Shown: positions 8,482 to 17,465, counted from the first letter of the stretch. The stretch: DNA of 33,296 bases from Spirochaetales bacterium (GCA_007127105.1 SLAA01000172.1:1-33296); one strand, 5' to 3'. Made by a program: numbers and translations. Notes: generated by a model from the sequence alone, not told the origin.

Positions 8482-10155
8482 ATGAAAAGTCACCCGGGAA
8501 TCAGTCGGCTCTCAGCCGTACTTATGCTCATTTTTCCGCTGCTGATAGGAGTTCCAACTCTACTGTCGGCCGTAGATAGCCCAGCTCGTTCCGCACCGGA
8601 GGACACCGATATTCTGCTCCCAACTCTCTTGATTGAGGTTGAGGACTTCGCGGCTGAAGCGATTCTGGCCGAACTTCCACCCATACGCGAGCTTCAGGTG
8701 CCACGTGTAACCTCAGATGTGTTCGAGGGTCTGGGTCCCTTTGCTACCGACGCGGCGCTGGCTATGCCTATGCCGCGCGAGGACTTTGATATTGGTGCCG
8801 GACGTATGGTCGGTGAGTCCTCCATTTTCAGTACCGGGCGCATTGGGGCCGGTTCAATGAATCACATCATTGGTGCAATTAGTCTCTACAAGTTGGGCGC
8901 CGATCCACGTTTCCGTTTCGAGTTCTCTCATGAGGGACTGGATGGGTACTCACTGAAAGCGCCTGGTAGCGGCTATTTTCACAGTGAGAACTCTATTGAT
9001 GGCTGGATAGCTGGGGGGATTGGACCCACCGAGCTGCAGTTCGAGGGTGGCTTCCTGGAACGAGAGGAAGGTCTTCAGAACAATTCGGAATACTATTCAA
9101 GCTCGCATCGTTACTTCTCCGGGGGCATTGATGTCTCGGGACAGCCTGCATCGGGATTCATGATCACTGGAGGTTTTGCGGCGGACTACAGTACACGGAT
9201 CTACACAGATGCCGATAATCCTCCGGGCGCCGAAGAAACCATAGCGCGTCCTTTCTTCCGTGCAGCCTGGGAGCTTGATCGGTTGGCTCTGCATTTCGAC
9301 CTTGATAGTGCGTTCCAGTTGGCAGACGATGACACCTGGAGCCGCGAGTACTATCGCAACACGCTCAATAGCTCGATAGGAGTTGAGTATGCGCTGCGAG
9401 CGCCTGTAGTTCTTGGGGCCCAGGCGGGGGTGTCCTGGTGGGTTGACAACAATTTCTACTTTCCCTTTGGCGTCAGCATTGAGACCGCGGTCGGGCGCTT
9501 CGCGCTCCGAGCGGAGGGAGGTCTTGAGCTTGCGTATCCACGCTTTGGCGAACTATGGCGCACAACCCCCCTCATTGCGGTTGAGGACCGCGCAGTACCT
9601 GCGCCGGAACAGAACTGGTTTGCCGAGGCAGCACTCCAGTACCAACTGCTTCCAGGAACGCTCGAGATCAGTCCTGGACTTCGTTACGAGTATCGGGTAG
9701 ATGCTATTGATACGCCTGGTTTCAATGCTCAAAGTGGTTCCTTCCCGGTGCTGTTGCGGGACAGACAAACGCTTCGGCCTACGCTGAGCGCCTTGTTGAC
9801 GCCCGGTGACAACACCGAGCTTTCGTTGCGCTACGAGGCAGCTTTGTTTGAGCTGCTGAGCACCGAGGCAGTTCATGAGTTGGAGGTCGATGCAGCGCTT
9901 CAGCACTCATCCCGGCGTTTCGGTGGCGGGGCGTCGGCGCTTTGGAGCTACCGTGAGGAAGTGCAACTACCGGACATTGGATTGCGTTCCTTTTTCCGAA
10001 TATCTGAAGGGGTAGAACTGGAGGCTCGACTTCAAGACCTCCTTGAACCGGCTCTTTCGAACGGTAGAGCTGCCCGCGGCGACAAAATCACCGAGGATTC
10101 CCCATTTATCCAACCTGGGTTCCGTTTCCTTATTACGGCTCAGATTTATCTTTAA
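8482..10155 (+). CDS. Probable outer-membrane beta-barrel protein
   Basis: A 557-residue protein with a hydrophobic leader (residues about 12-30, ending LLSA). From about residue 120 on, the sequence alternates polar and hydrophobic/aromatic residues in short strands (such as RFRFEFSHEGLDGYSLKAP and FALRAEGGLELAYP) typical of outer-membrane barrels, and it ends in a strand FRFLITAQIYL reaching the C-terminus. No TonB-receptor plug domain or recognisable TonB box is visible, so it is not a standard TonB-dependent receptor, although the strand pattern in the second half resembles such barrels. It follows the TPR gene by 3 bases, and 12 bases after its stop exbB begins, so its product may be the client or channel of this TonB system. 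Substrate unknown. Confidence 0.7.
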   Translation: MKSHPGISRLSAVLMLIFPLLIGVPTLLSAVDSPARSAPEDTDILLPTLLIEVEDFAAEAILAELPPIRELQVPRVTSDVFEGLGPFATDAALAMPMPREDFDIGAGRMVGESSIFSTGRIGAGSMNHIIGAISLYKLGADPRFRFEFSHEGLDGYSLKAPGSGYFHSENSIDGWIAGGIGPTELQFEGGFLEREEGLQNNSEYYSSSHRYFSGGIDVSGQPASGFMITGGFAADYSTRIYTDADNPPGAEETIARPFFRAAWELDRLALHFDLDSAFQLADDDTWSREYYRNTLNSSIGVEYALRAPVVLGAQAGVSWWVDNNFYFPFGVSIETAVGRFALRAEGGLELAYPRFGELWRTTPLIAVEDRAVPAPEQNWFAEAALQYQLLPGTLEISPGLRYEYRVDAIDTPGFNAQSGSFPVLLRDRQTLRPTLSALLTPGDNTELSLRYEAALFELLSTEAVHELEVDAALQHSSRRFGGGASALWSYREEVQLPDIGLRSFFRISEGVELEARLQDLLEPALSNGRAARGDKITEDSPFIQPGFRFLITAQIYL

Positions 10156-10167
10156 GGAGTAGAGAGA

Positions 10168-10776
10168 ATGATAACTCTTATTCAACAGGGCGGCATAATA
10201 CTTGTCATCATCATTGCATTGTCGGTAGCCGCCGTTGCGATCATCGTCGAACGGCTCTTGTACTTCCGTCGTATTCGCGGTGACGAAACTATGATCATCT
10301 CCCGTTTGCGCAGCACGCTTGAGAAACATCATTATGATGAAGCTCTTTCTATCTGCGAGTCAAATCCCTCACCAATCAGTAACCTGATGAAGGTTGGAAT
10401 TGACCACAAAGACTACTCCGAGGAAATCATCAAAGCCTCCATCACCGATGCTGCCAACCTTGAAATTCCGAAAATGGAGCGCTTTCTCACGAGTCTGGGA
10501 ACTATTGCGCACATCTCCCCGCTCCTTGGTCTACTCGGCACGGTAACTGGAAACATTCGGGCCTTTGGTGTGTTGGGTGAGTTTGGCATGGGTGGGGACC
10601 CTGCAATCCTGGCGCGCGGGATATCCGAGGCATTGGTAACAACGGCCGCGGGGATCATCGTCGCGGTTCCCGCTATCATTTTCTACAATTATCTGGTGAG
10701 CAAAGTGAACCACACCATTATTCACCTGGAAAACCGGGTCAGTGAGCTGGTGCTTGTACTGAAGGGGACAAGATAA
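10168..10776 (+). CDS. exbB: ExbB/TolQ-type proton channel subunit
   Basis: Inner-membrane proton channel component that, with ExbD, uses the proton gradient to energise TonB. The 202-residue protein has a first membrane segment at about residues 9-33, a cytoplasmic region, and two further segments (about 108-130 and 155-178). The family block PLLGLLGTVTGNIRAF is at residues 118-133, followed by ISEALVTTAAGIIVAVPA. AAGGAG (10154-10159) overlaps the previous stop and gives a good ribosome site for ATG 10168. The stop overlaps the exbD ATG by one base (TAATG), showing tight coupling. TolQ is the alternative name; the tonB gene downstream favours ExbB. Confidence 0.92.
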   Translation: MITLIQQGGIILVIIIALSVAAVAIIVERLLYFRRIRGDETMIISRLRSTLEKHHYDEALSICESNPSPISNLMKVGIDHKDYSEEIIKASITDAANLEIPKMERFLTSLGTIAHISPLLGLLGTVTGNIRAFGVLGEFGMGGDPAILARGISEALVTTAAGIIVAVPAIIFYNYLVSKVNHTIIHLENRVSELVLVLKGTR

Positions 10777-11207
10777 TGCAGTTTCGTAGGCGTTTATCGA
10801 GAAACGCCAATGTCGACCTCATTCCCATGATTGATGTGGTGTTTCAGCTGGTGGTCTTCTTTATGGTATCGAGTACCTTCATCATGACTCCCGGAATTAA
10901 CCTTGATCTTCCCGGTTCAAGCTCCTCCGAACCGGTTGTGGTTACCCGGACGATAGTGAGTGTGGTTTCGGCAGACGAGGTGTATCTGAATCGTGAGCGC
11001 TACACTCTGCAAGAGCTGGACCTTGCGTTGCGTAGTGCTACGGATACTCGCGGCGAGCTCGCACCTGGTGAGGAGGCAGCGACCCGCAGTGTGGTGATAG
11101 AGGCGGATCGTTCGGTTTCGTATGAGCTGATGGTTCAGGTGTTAGATGTGCTGCGCCGAAACGGGTATCGCGGGGTAAACCTGAGAACTCGCGAGGAAAT
11201 GAGGTAA
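10776..11207 (+). CDS. exbD: ExbD/TolR-type energy-transducing protein
   Basis: Partner of ExbB; single-pass inner-membrane protein whose membrane aspartate takes part in proton movement. In 143 residues there is a short basic cytoplasmic tail, then the membrane segment LIPMIDVVFQLVVFFMVSST with the conserved Asp at residue 20, and a periplasmic domain of about 100 residues ending in ELMVQVLDVLRRNGYRGVNL, the usual ExbD C-terminal block. It is coupled to exbB by a one-base overlap and is followed after 10 bases by tonB. Length and all key residues are normal. Confidence 0.93.
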   Translation: MQFRRRLSRNANVDLIPMIDVVFQLVVFFMVSSTFIMTPGINLDLPGSSSSEPVVVTRTIVSVVSADEVYLNRERYTLQELDLALRSATDTRGELAPGEEAATRSVVIEADRSVSYELMVQVLDVLRRNGYRGVNLRTREEMR

Positions 11208-11217
11208 ACTCCTATAT

Positions 11218-12294
11218 ATGGGAATGGATGTACAGGAGAAAGAGCGACTTGGAGTTGGCATTGCCGTTGCTCTCATACTTCATATCGGGATATTTGTAGG
11301 TCTCTCGGCACACGACTGGAGTACAGAAATTCCCGAGTACACCGGCCCGGTGATTGTGGAGCTGGAGTCGAGTTTTGTGCCTTTGCCAGATCCACCGGAA
11401 CCTGAACCGGTGCCGGAACCTGAGCCGGAACTTGACATGAGCGAAGCCGCACCTCAGCCCGAGGACGTACAGGCGCCCGCGGCCGAAGAGACTCCCGCGC
11501 CCCCGGCGCCTACGCCGACTGCTCCTGCGCAACCGCAGCCTCAACCGCAGCCCGCCCCGGCTCCCTCACCGCGTCCGCGACCGGCGCCAGCCCCGGCCCC
11601 GGTCGACCCACTTGCCCAGGCGCCAACGCGGAGTCTTGCCGAGATTGAGGCCGAAATCCGGGGAGAGCGTCCAGATCAAGCCCCGGAGCGGGCTCGTCCT
11701 GAACGTGATTTCGCCCCAGGCGACGTGCGCCCTGACGACAGTCCTGGTGAGCTTCCGGAATGGGTGCGCAGTATTGAGGAACGTGGCATCAGCACTGCCG
11801 AAATGGACAGCCGCGACGTGCAGCAGGTAGCTCAGCGAATGGAACGAGACCCCGAGTTTGAGGCCACCCTGCGAAGAGTTATTGCCGGTGTTGAGGCCGC
11901 GGCGCGTGATAGAACCACAAGGCCAGGTACCGGTGATACAGGCCCGGCCAGCGAACCGAGTCCTGACGGTGTCGCAGGTGAGTCTGGGACTGCCGATGGG
12001 TCGGCGGCCATTACTGGCTTGCGTCAGGGCCGTGGCACACCTGACATGGATTTTTCCTTCACCCCACAGGAGCTCTCGGCGTTGCCCCCGACTGTAACCA
12101 TCGTCGTGGCCTTTGATGTTTTGCCTTCTGGCCAGGTCGGCTCCTTGATGTTCGTTCGACGTTCCGGTTATACTCCGGTCGATCAGAAGGTAGCCGACCG
12201 GATTCGACGCTGGAGTTTTTCCCGCATTGCAGGAACGCAAACAGAAACCGGTTACTTCACTCTGGTGATCTCACGCGAGGATGTAACACGGTAG
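11218..12294 (+). CDS. tonB: TonB-like energy transducer
   Basis: Spans the periplasm to pass energy from ExbBD to outer-membrane partners. The 358-residue protein has one N-terminal membrane segment (about residues 12-32, LGVGIAVALILHIGIFVGLS), a long proline-rich rod (about 55-130, many EP and PAP repeats), a charged spacer with a second low-complexity stretch, and a C-terminal TonB domain (about 280-358) including VTIVVAFDVLPSGQVGSLMF and VADRIRRWSF. It is longer than E. coli TonB (239), mostly in the spacer, which may fit a wide periplasm. Two in-frame ATGs (11218, 11224) are possible; the first is used. Its stop abuts the next gene's ATG. Confidence 0.88.
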   Translation: MGMDVQEKERLGVGIAVALILHIGIFVGLSAHDWSTEIPEYTGPVIVELESSFVPLPDPPEPEPVPEPEPELDMSEAAPQPEDVQAPAAEETPAPPAPTPTAPAQPQPQPQPAPAPSPRPRPAPAPAPVDPLAQAPTRSLAEIEAEIRGERPDQAPERARPERDFAPGDVRPDDSPGELPEWVRSIEERGISTAEMDSRDVQQVAQRMERDPEFEATLRRVIAGVEAAARDRTTRPGTGDTGPASEPSPDGVAGESGTADGSAAITGLRQGRGTPDMDFSFTPQELSALPPTVTIVVAFDVLPSGQVGSLMFVRRSGYTPVDQKVADRIRRWSFSRIAGTQTETGYFTLVISREDVTR

Positions 12295-12978
12295 ATGAGT
12301 TTACGCGCGGTCGCATTTGATATCGACGGTACACTTTACCCCAACTCGAGTATGTACCGCGTTTCCTTGCCCTTTCTGGTGCGGAACCTTGGGCTCATGC
12401 GCGCCTTCGGAAAGGTTCGCAAGCGCATTCGGGATATGCGTCCAGTCGAGAACTTCTATAGCGTGCAGGCTGAGCTACTGGGACGCGAAATGAGCACAAA
12501 TCCCGACACCGCGGGCCGTCTCCTGGAGGAGCGTGTCTACGGTGAGTGGGAAAAGTTACTTCACCGAGTAGATCTTTATCCGTTCGTGCGTGAGTGCATT
12601 GAGAGTTTTCGTGCAGCAGGGATGTACATTGCGGTCTGTTCGGACTTTCCGGTCAAGACAAAGCTCGATGTACTGGGCTTGTCCGATATCGACTGGGATC
12701 TGGCCTTCAGCACCGAGGAAATTGGGTATTTAAAGCCTAACCCCGAACCATTTGCTCACATTGCACGCGAACTTGGTGTCCCACCCGGGGCGGTGCTGTA
12801 CGTCGGCAATAGCTACAAGTACGATATCGTCGGTGCAAAACTAGCAGGTATGCTTGCGGCTCATCTTACAAGGCGTCCGGCAACGGACTCAATTGCCGAC
12901 TTCAGCTTTACACGGTTTCAGGATCTGCGGGACTGGGTGCTTGACTCGGACTCACCGGTGCCTTCGACTGGGGTTTAG
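12295..12978 (+). CDS. HAD-superfamily hydrolase (subfamily IA)
   Basis: A 227-residue cytoplasmic phosphatase candidate. Motif I is FDIDGTLYP (Asp9 nucleophile, Asp11), motif II is probably VCSDF (serine after the cap), motif III the lysine of GYLKPNPEPF, and motif IV YVGNSYKYDIVGAK with a metal-binding Asp. The cap is helical. It starts directly after the tonB stop with no gap, so it is the last gene of the TPR-TonB operon, although it has no obvious envelope role. Substrate cannot be named from sequence. Confidence 0.85.
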   Translation: MSLRAVAFDIDGTLYPNSSMYRVSLPFLVRNLGLMRAFGKVRKRIRDMRPVENFYSVQAELLGREMSTNPDTAGRLLEERVYGEWEKLLHRVDLYPFVRECIESFRAAGMYIAVCSDFPVKTKLDVLGLSDIDWDLAFSTEEIGYLKPNPEPFAHIARELGVPPGAVLYVGNSYKYDIVGAKLAGMLAAHLTRRPATDSIADFSFTRFQDLRDWVLDSDSPVPSTGV

Positions 12979-13001
12979 ACAACGCGCGACAAACATCTGT
13001 A

Positions 13002-13029
13002 TTCCGAAAAGCCGGAAGCGGTATATACT
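13002..13029 (+). promoter_or_regulatory. Possible promoter of the coiled-coil gene
   Basis: TTCCGA (13002-13007), 16-base spacer, TATACT (13024-13029). The -10 is good and the -35 weak. The predicted start leaves a leader of about 25 bases that includes GGGAGAG (13049-13055) just before ATG 13061. Confidence 0.3.
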
Positions 13030-13060
13030 GTGGCCGATATAGGCAGCTGGGAGAGAGCAC

Positions 13061-16000
13061 ATGGTTTTCGGAGCCGGAAACGTAATAACCATTCTTTTGG
13101 TACTCATCATTCTGATGATCTACCGTCGACTCGACACGAATAATCGTAGCCTCGAAAAGGTCAAACGGTATGCAGAGCGCGTCGAGCGTGATCTCGACGC
13201 AATTGTGGAGCAACGAGCAACCGTTCTCAAGGATATGGGCATTGAGCTCGAGGTGAATCAAAAGGCAGCACGCGAACTCCTGAACAGAATTCAACAGGTT
13301 GAAGAGGGCATGAAGGTACGTGCCGACCGCATCGAGAACATCGGCGGGCGCATCGACGAGTATGACAGCGCGCTGCAAGAACTCGTTGAAATGACCCGTC
13401 GCGCCGAGGAAAACATTGAGCGCATTCGCACCGAGTCGGACTACATCGACAAAGTGGGCAAACGGCTAAAACTTGGTCAAGAGCGCCTCGGCGAGCTCGA
13501 ACAGGGACTTCCTCGGCTTCTAGAGCAGTTCACCGAGCAGAATGCTTCCCAGCTCAGCGTAGTTGAACAGCGTATTGAGTCCGAGGCCGAGCAACGCGTG
13601 CGAGGTCTGGAGCGGGAAATCTCAGAAGCAGTTGACCGCGTTGCCGGGTTTGAGGACTTCCTTAAGGATATTGAGTCTCGTGCAGACGACATAGCGCTCC
13701 GAAGCGAGAGCACTATGGAGAAGAGTTTTGAGCAGATCTCGGAACAGCTGCGTTCCCTTGTTGAGGAAAGTGGTGACAGTATCGAAGAGCGTTTTGCTCG
13801 GTATCGCAATGATATTGCGGAACTAGATGAAGAGTATCAGCAGCGTCTGGCGGTGGTCGCTGAAAAGGGACGCAGCTTTGAGACCGAGGCGCTGTCAACC
13901 TTGCGTGAGGATATCGAGACCGATATTTCCGCTCTGCGAGGCAGGCTGGAAACCGAGCTCAGTGGTGTGTCCGAGCAACTCGGCGAGAAGTACACCGAGT
14001 TCAACGACCGGTATCATGCCAGGCTCGAGAAGCTGCAAGACTCCCTCTACACGCTTGAGGAAACGCTTTCTGGAAAAATACAGGACGTTGAGACACGGGG
14101 CAAGAGCCTCGCCGACGGTGTCCTTACCAAGATAAACCAAGATGTCGACGCTCAGACCCAAAGCCTGCGACAGGACATGGAGAAACGACTTGCGGCTCTC
14201 AATAGCGAGGCCGATGCCTCGTTCACACGTATTGACTCAAGATTCGGTGAGCTGCAGGAAAAGGTCGAGAACAAGACCGAGCAAAGCAGGACTTTCGTAG
14301 AAGCTCTTGAGGAGCGTGTTACTCAGCTCCAGTCCGCCTTCCAGAAGCAAGCTCAGGAGCTAGAAGCGCTCGCCGCGGCGGGTGACAAACAAGCAGAGCG
14401 TATTCGAGCTGAGTTCGCAGCAGAAGCGGAGGGCTTGGAGAGCGAGATCAAGGGGTTGCGACAGGCAATTGGTGATAAGCTAGAAAAGGCGGCCACCACC
14501 ATTGAGGCGACCGCGCTCGGAAAACTCGAACATCGTCTTGGTGAGTATGAAAAAGAACTCGGGTATCGTTTTGGACGAATAGAGTCGGTATCGGGTGAGT
14601 TGGAACAGCTTGAGACCGCTTTGAAAGCCAACATGGAGCGCGCCCAGGAGCGGCTTAACTCACAGTTCACTGAGTATCGGAAGCAGCTCGCAGAGGAACA
14701 CGCTCACGACTCAGAAAAGAGCCGAGAGGCTATGGCGGAGCTGTGGGCCAGGATGGACGAGATCGAACAGGGTGTTGCAGACCTCAAGCAACGGGCCTAC
14801 GACAACGTCTCCGAGAAACTCAAGGTGTTCGAGGATGAGTTCTTCGCTGATCTGCGCGAACGCGGCGCCGGAATGGAGGAGAGTCTCGAGAAGTGGCGCA
14901 AGAGCGTGGATCAAGAGTTGCTGCGCATCTCCGAACAGGCAGCCGAAAACCTGCAGGAAAGCGAAGATAAGCACCGCATGGCCTTGGAAGCGAAAATGCT
15001 CGGGCTTGCTGATAGTGTAGACCATCGCTTTGGTGGTTTTGAGAAACGAGCCGATGCAGTTGAGGCAATGATTGAAAAGGAGAGCTCTGTTGCGCGAGCC
15101 GCATTGCAACAGTTTGCTGAGCAGGCCGAGAAGAACATTGAATCTACACGGCTTGAGCTTGAACGGCTCCTGAAGACTGAACTAGAAACGACCTCGGAAA
15201 GTGGGAAGGCAGAAATCAAACGCTTAGAACGAACTCTGGTGGAGGATATCGAGGACCTTCAGCGCTCGGTAGGTGAGGGTCGCGTTGATATTAGTGGCGA
15301 ACTGGAGCAGACCAAGAGTGATCTCGCGGTATGGCAGGCACAGGTTTCTCAACAACTGAAGTCATCAGAGGCAGACCTCAAGAATCAGTTTGTGGACTTC
15401 AAGGTGGGCGTCTCTGGGACGCTGAGTGAGCTCAAGGATGAGTTCCAGCAGGAACGTGACGAACTCGTTGCTGAGAGTCGTGAACGACGTGAGTCGCTCA
15501 AGTCTGAGTTAGCTGGACTTGGATCCCAGGTGAGTGAACTGAGGGAGGATCTTGAAAAGCGCACCGAGGCAGTGCTAGAAGATTTCCAGCGCCAGTATCG
15601 CCAAATGATGTCCGATCTCGAGGAACAGTCGCGTGAACTGCAGGGAGAAACCGATGCACGAACTCGTGAGCTGCGCGGTTTTTTACAGGATACACGTGAG
15701 CAGTTTGACTCGCTGCAGCAGAAACTATTTGGCCGGATAGAGGACGAAGCACGAATCCTTGAGGTCACGCTCACCGAGATTGACAAACGGCAGAAGTCCT
15801 TCATTGAGCAAACGCGGGTGTTCGAACGTGCCGATTCTCTGAAGATTGGTCTTCAAGAGGATATTGAGGCCCTCAAGGGTGATCTGGCACGCGTCGAGGC
15901 GGAACGGGCAGAAATTCGTGAGATTGAGGCTCAGTTCAGCCGCATTCGAAAACTGGCAACTGAAGCCGGTGAAAAAATGGGGAAATTCACAGCCGAGAAG

Positions 16001-16690
16001 CGGCGCATTGATGCTCTTGAGACGGACTTTCAGAAAGTACTGAGTATGGCAGCCACGGTCGATACCAAGCTCGAGCAGGTCGGCGCCGACTCGGATCTCC
16101 TGCAAGAGGTTCAGACCAAACTCAGGGCAGTCGATGATCTTCAGAAACAGGTTGCGGATCAGTTTGTGCGTTTGGAGAAAAAGCAGGCGGTAATCGAGTC
16201 GACGGCAGACGGCGTAGACAAAAACTTTGAATATCTCGATAGTCTTGAAAAGCGGCTTTCTCAGCTGCAAAGTGAACTTGGAGCCTTACCAAAGCAGGTC
16301 GACGCTCTTAAGGTAACCATACGCGAACTCTCCCAGAACAAGAAGTCTGCAGATGAAGCAGCAAAACAGATCTCCGGTCTGAGTAAACTCATGACCGATG
16401 TTGAGCAGCGCGCAGAGAGCCTGCAGGCGGCGCGTGAGTGGCTCGCCCGCACCGAGACGCGGCTGGAACAGGTTGCCAAAGAGGCTGAGGATCAAATCAA
16501 ACTCCTTGCGACCCTTGTGAAGAAGGAAGGCAAAGCTGGTTCGCAACGTGGAGCTCCGCCGGAGGACTCGCGGGAGGCAGTGGTTAAGCTCGCCAAACAA
16601 GGTTGGAAGGTAGAAGAAATTGCCCGCGCCACGCAGGTGAGCCGCGGAGAGGTAGAGCTCATACTCGAGCTTTCGGGAAAGAAGAGTTAG
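13061..16690 (+). CDS. Giant membrane-anchored coiled-coil protein with helix-turn-helix-like tail (SpiroCoCo type)
   Basis: The 1209-residue protein has one N-terminal membrane segment (about residues 7-21, NVITILLVLIILMIY), then more than 1100 residues of almost unbroken charged heptad sequence rich in Glu, Gln, Lys, Arg and Leu, with very few prolines until close to the end. This matches the large coiled-coil family known from spirochaetes, where such proteins are thought to act in cell shape or cytoskeleton. The last about 40 residues differ: VVKLAKQGWKVEEIARATQV followed by SRGEVELILEL, resembling the small helix-turn-helix found at the C-terminus of other membrane-anchored coiled-coil proteins. 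The basic residues after the membrane segment suggest the rod is cytoplasmic. GGGAGAG precedes ATG 13061. Family assignment is by architecture; function is not established. Confidence 0.82.
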   Translation: MVFGAGNVITILLVLIILMIYRRLDTNNRSLEKVKRYAERVERDLDAIVEQRATVLKDMGIELEVNQKAARELLNRIQQVEEGMKVRADRIENIGGRIDEYDSALQELVEMTRRAEENIERIRTESDYIDKVGKRLKLGQERLGELEQGLPRLLEQFTEQNASQLSVVEQRIESEAEQRVRGLEREISEAVDRVAGFEDFLKDIESRADDIALRSESTMEKSFEQISEQLRSLVEESGDSIEERFARYRNDIAELDEEYQQRLAVVAEKGRSFETEALSTLREDIETDISALRGRLETELSGVSEQLGEKYTEFNDRYHARLEKLQDSLYTLEETLSGKIQDVETRGKSLADGVLTKINQDVDAQTQSLRQDMEKRLAALNSEADASFTRIDSRFGELQEKVENKTEQSRTFVEALEERVTQLQSAFQKQAQELEALAAAGDKQAERIRAEFAAEAEGLESEIKGLRQAIGDKLEKAATTIEATALGKLEHRLGEYEKELGYRFGRIESVSGELEQLETALKANMERAQERLNSQFTEYRKQLAEEHAHDSEKSREAMAELWARMDEIEQGVADLKQRAYDNVSEKLKVFEDEFFADLRERGAGMEESLEKWRKSVDQELLRISEQAAENLQESEDKHRMALEAKMLGLADSVDHRFGGFEKRADAVEAMIEKESSVARAALQQFAEQAEKNIESTRLELERLLKTELETTSESGKAEIKRLERTLVEDIEDLQRSVGEGRVDISGELEQTKSDLAVWQAQVSQQLKSSEADLKNQFVDFKVGVSGTLSELKDEFQQERDELVAESRERRESLKSELAGLGSQVSELREDLEKRTEAVLEDFQRQYRQMMSDLEEQSRELQGETDARTRELRGFLQDTREQFDSLQQKLFGRIEDEARILEVTLTEIDKRQKSFIEQTRVFERADSLKIGLQEDIEALKGDLARVEAERAEIREIEAQFSRIRKLATEAGEKMGKFTAEKRRIDALETDFQKVLSMAATVDTKLEQVGADSDLLQEVQTKLRAVDDLQKQVADQFVRLEKKQAVIESTADGVDKNFEYLDSLEKRLSQLQSELGALPKQVDALKVTIRELSQNKKSADEAAKQISGLSKLMTDVEQRAESLQAAREWLARTETRLEQVAKEAEDQIKLLATLVKKEGKAGSQRGAPPEDSREAVVKLAKQGWKVEEIARATQVSRGEVELILELSGKKS

Positions 16691-16743
16691 TAGACTGCTT
16701 AAGTGTCTAACCAATAAGGGTTTATGTCTACGGGCCTGGTAAT

Positions 16744-16757
16744 GCCAGTGTGCTGGC
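16744..16757 (+). terminator. Weak hairpin after the coiled-coil gene
   Basis: GCCAG, loop TGTG, CTGGC, followed by only three T. It lies between the coiled-coil gene stop and grpE. The stem is short and the T tract poor, so termination is uncertain. Confidence 0.25.
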
Positions 16758-16769
16758 TTTAGGTCCGGC

Positions 16770-16806
16770 TTGACCTTTCAAGGTGCAATCGATACCTTAT
16801 ACCTTA
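16770..16806 (+). promoter_or_regulatory. Candidate grpE promoter with overlapping inverted and tandem repeats
   Basis: TTGACC (16770-16775), 17-base spacer, TACCTT (16793-16798). Overlapping the -35 and spacer is a perfect inverted repeat ACCTT-TC-AAGGT (16773-16784), and over the -10 is a tandem repeat TACCTTA TACCTTA (16793-16806). The shared ACCTT unit suggests a repressor site. No CIRCE element (the HrcA operator) is visible and the repeat does not resemble one. Promoter and operator are both inference. Confidence 0.4.
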
Positions 16807-16832
16807 AAGAAACAACGCCAGAGGTACTTGTT

Positions 16833-17465
16833 ATGTCCAGCCAAGCAAAAAAGGGCGGGGAAGCGGAAGCGGAAGCATCCGCAGAACACCCCGATTCAAC
16901 GCCACAGCAGAGTACCCCTGAGTCCAACCTGGACCAACAGGAAGCTTCGACCGCGGCGGAAACCCCGCAGGCCGATGTCGAAGAAACTGCTGAGTTAGAG
17001 AAGCTGCGAACACAGATCGGTGAGCTTGAGGCGGAGAACAGTGAACTCAAGGACCGCTACCTGCGTAAACAGGCCGACTTTGAGAACTTCCGTAAGCGCA
17101 GCATTCGCGAAAGAGAAGAGACGGTTGCTTACTCAAACCAACAGTTGCTCAACGACCTGGTTACGGTGATCGACGACTTCGAACGCGCAATCAAGTCTGC
17201 CGAGGAGTCACGTGATTTCGACTCATTTCACGACGGAATCGTACTCATTGAGAAACAACTCATAACTATGCTCGAACGCAAATGGGGCTTGAAGCGCTTT
17301 GACTCGGAAGGTGAGGAGTTCGATCCCCAGAAGCATGAGGCGGTTCTGAGTGAACCGAGTGAAGAGTATGAGCATCCGACAGTGCTTGAGGATCTACAGA
17401 AAGGGTATTTTTTGAACGACCGGGTTTTGCGTTCCGCAAAGGTCAAGGTCGCAATGCCGAGTTGA
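16833..17465 (+). CDS. grpE: GrpE, nucleotide exchange factor of DnaK
   Basis: Releases ADP from DnaK during chaperone cycling. The 210-residue product has a low-complexity acidic N-terminus (about 1-55), a long coiled coil containing LRTQIGELEAENSELKDRYL, the core RKQADFENFRKRSIREREE, and the C-terminal beta domain ending LQKGYFLNDRVLRSAKVKVA, all diagnostic for GrpE. ATG 16833 is preferred because AGAGG lies 8 bases upstream; the frame is open up to a TTG at 16770, but that TTG is the candidate -35 box. dnaK follows after 72 bases. No hrcA gene precedes it, unlike many bacterial hrcA-grpE-dnaK operons; the preceding gene is the giant coiled coil. Confidence 0.95.
   Translation: MSSQAKKGGEAEAEASAEHPDSTPQQSTPESNLDQQEASTAAETPQADVEETAELEKLRTQIGELEAENSELKDRYLRKQADFENFRKRSIREREETVAYSNQQLLNDLVTVIDDFERAIKSAEESRDFDSFHDGIVLIEKQLITMLERKWGLKRFDSEGEEFDPQKHEAVLSEPSEEYEHPTVLEDLQKGYFLNDRVLRSAKVKVAMPS

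Noticed and set aside
11566-12240. Long open frame antisense to tonB
   Set aside because: It mirrors the proline- and GC-rich tonB rod, has no ribosome site or family motif, and the plus-strand TonB domain is clear.
16691-16832. CIRCE element or hrcA upstream of grpE
   Set aside because: No TTAGCACTC/GAGTGCTAA pair and no hrcA frame; only the unrelated ACCTT repeat is present.
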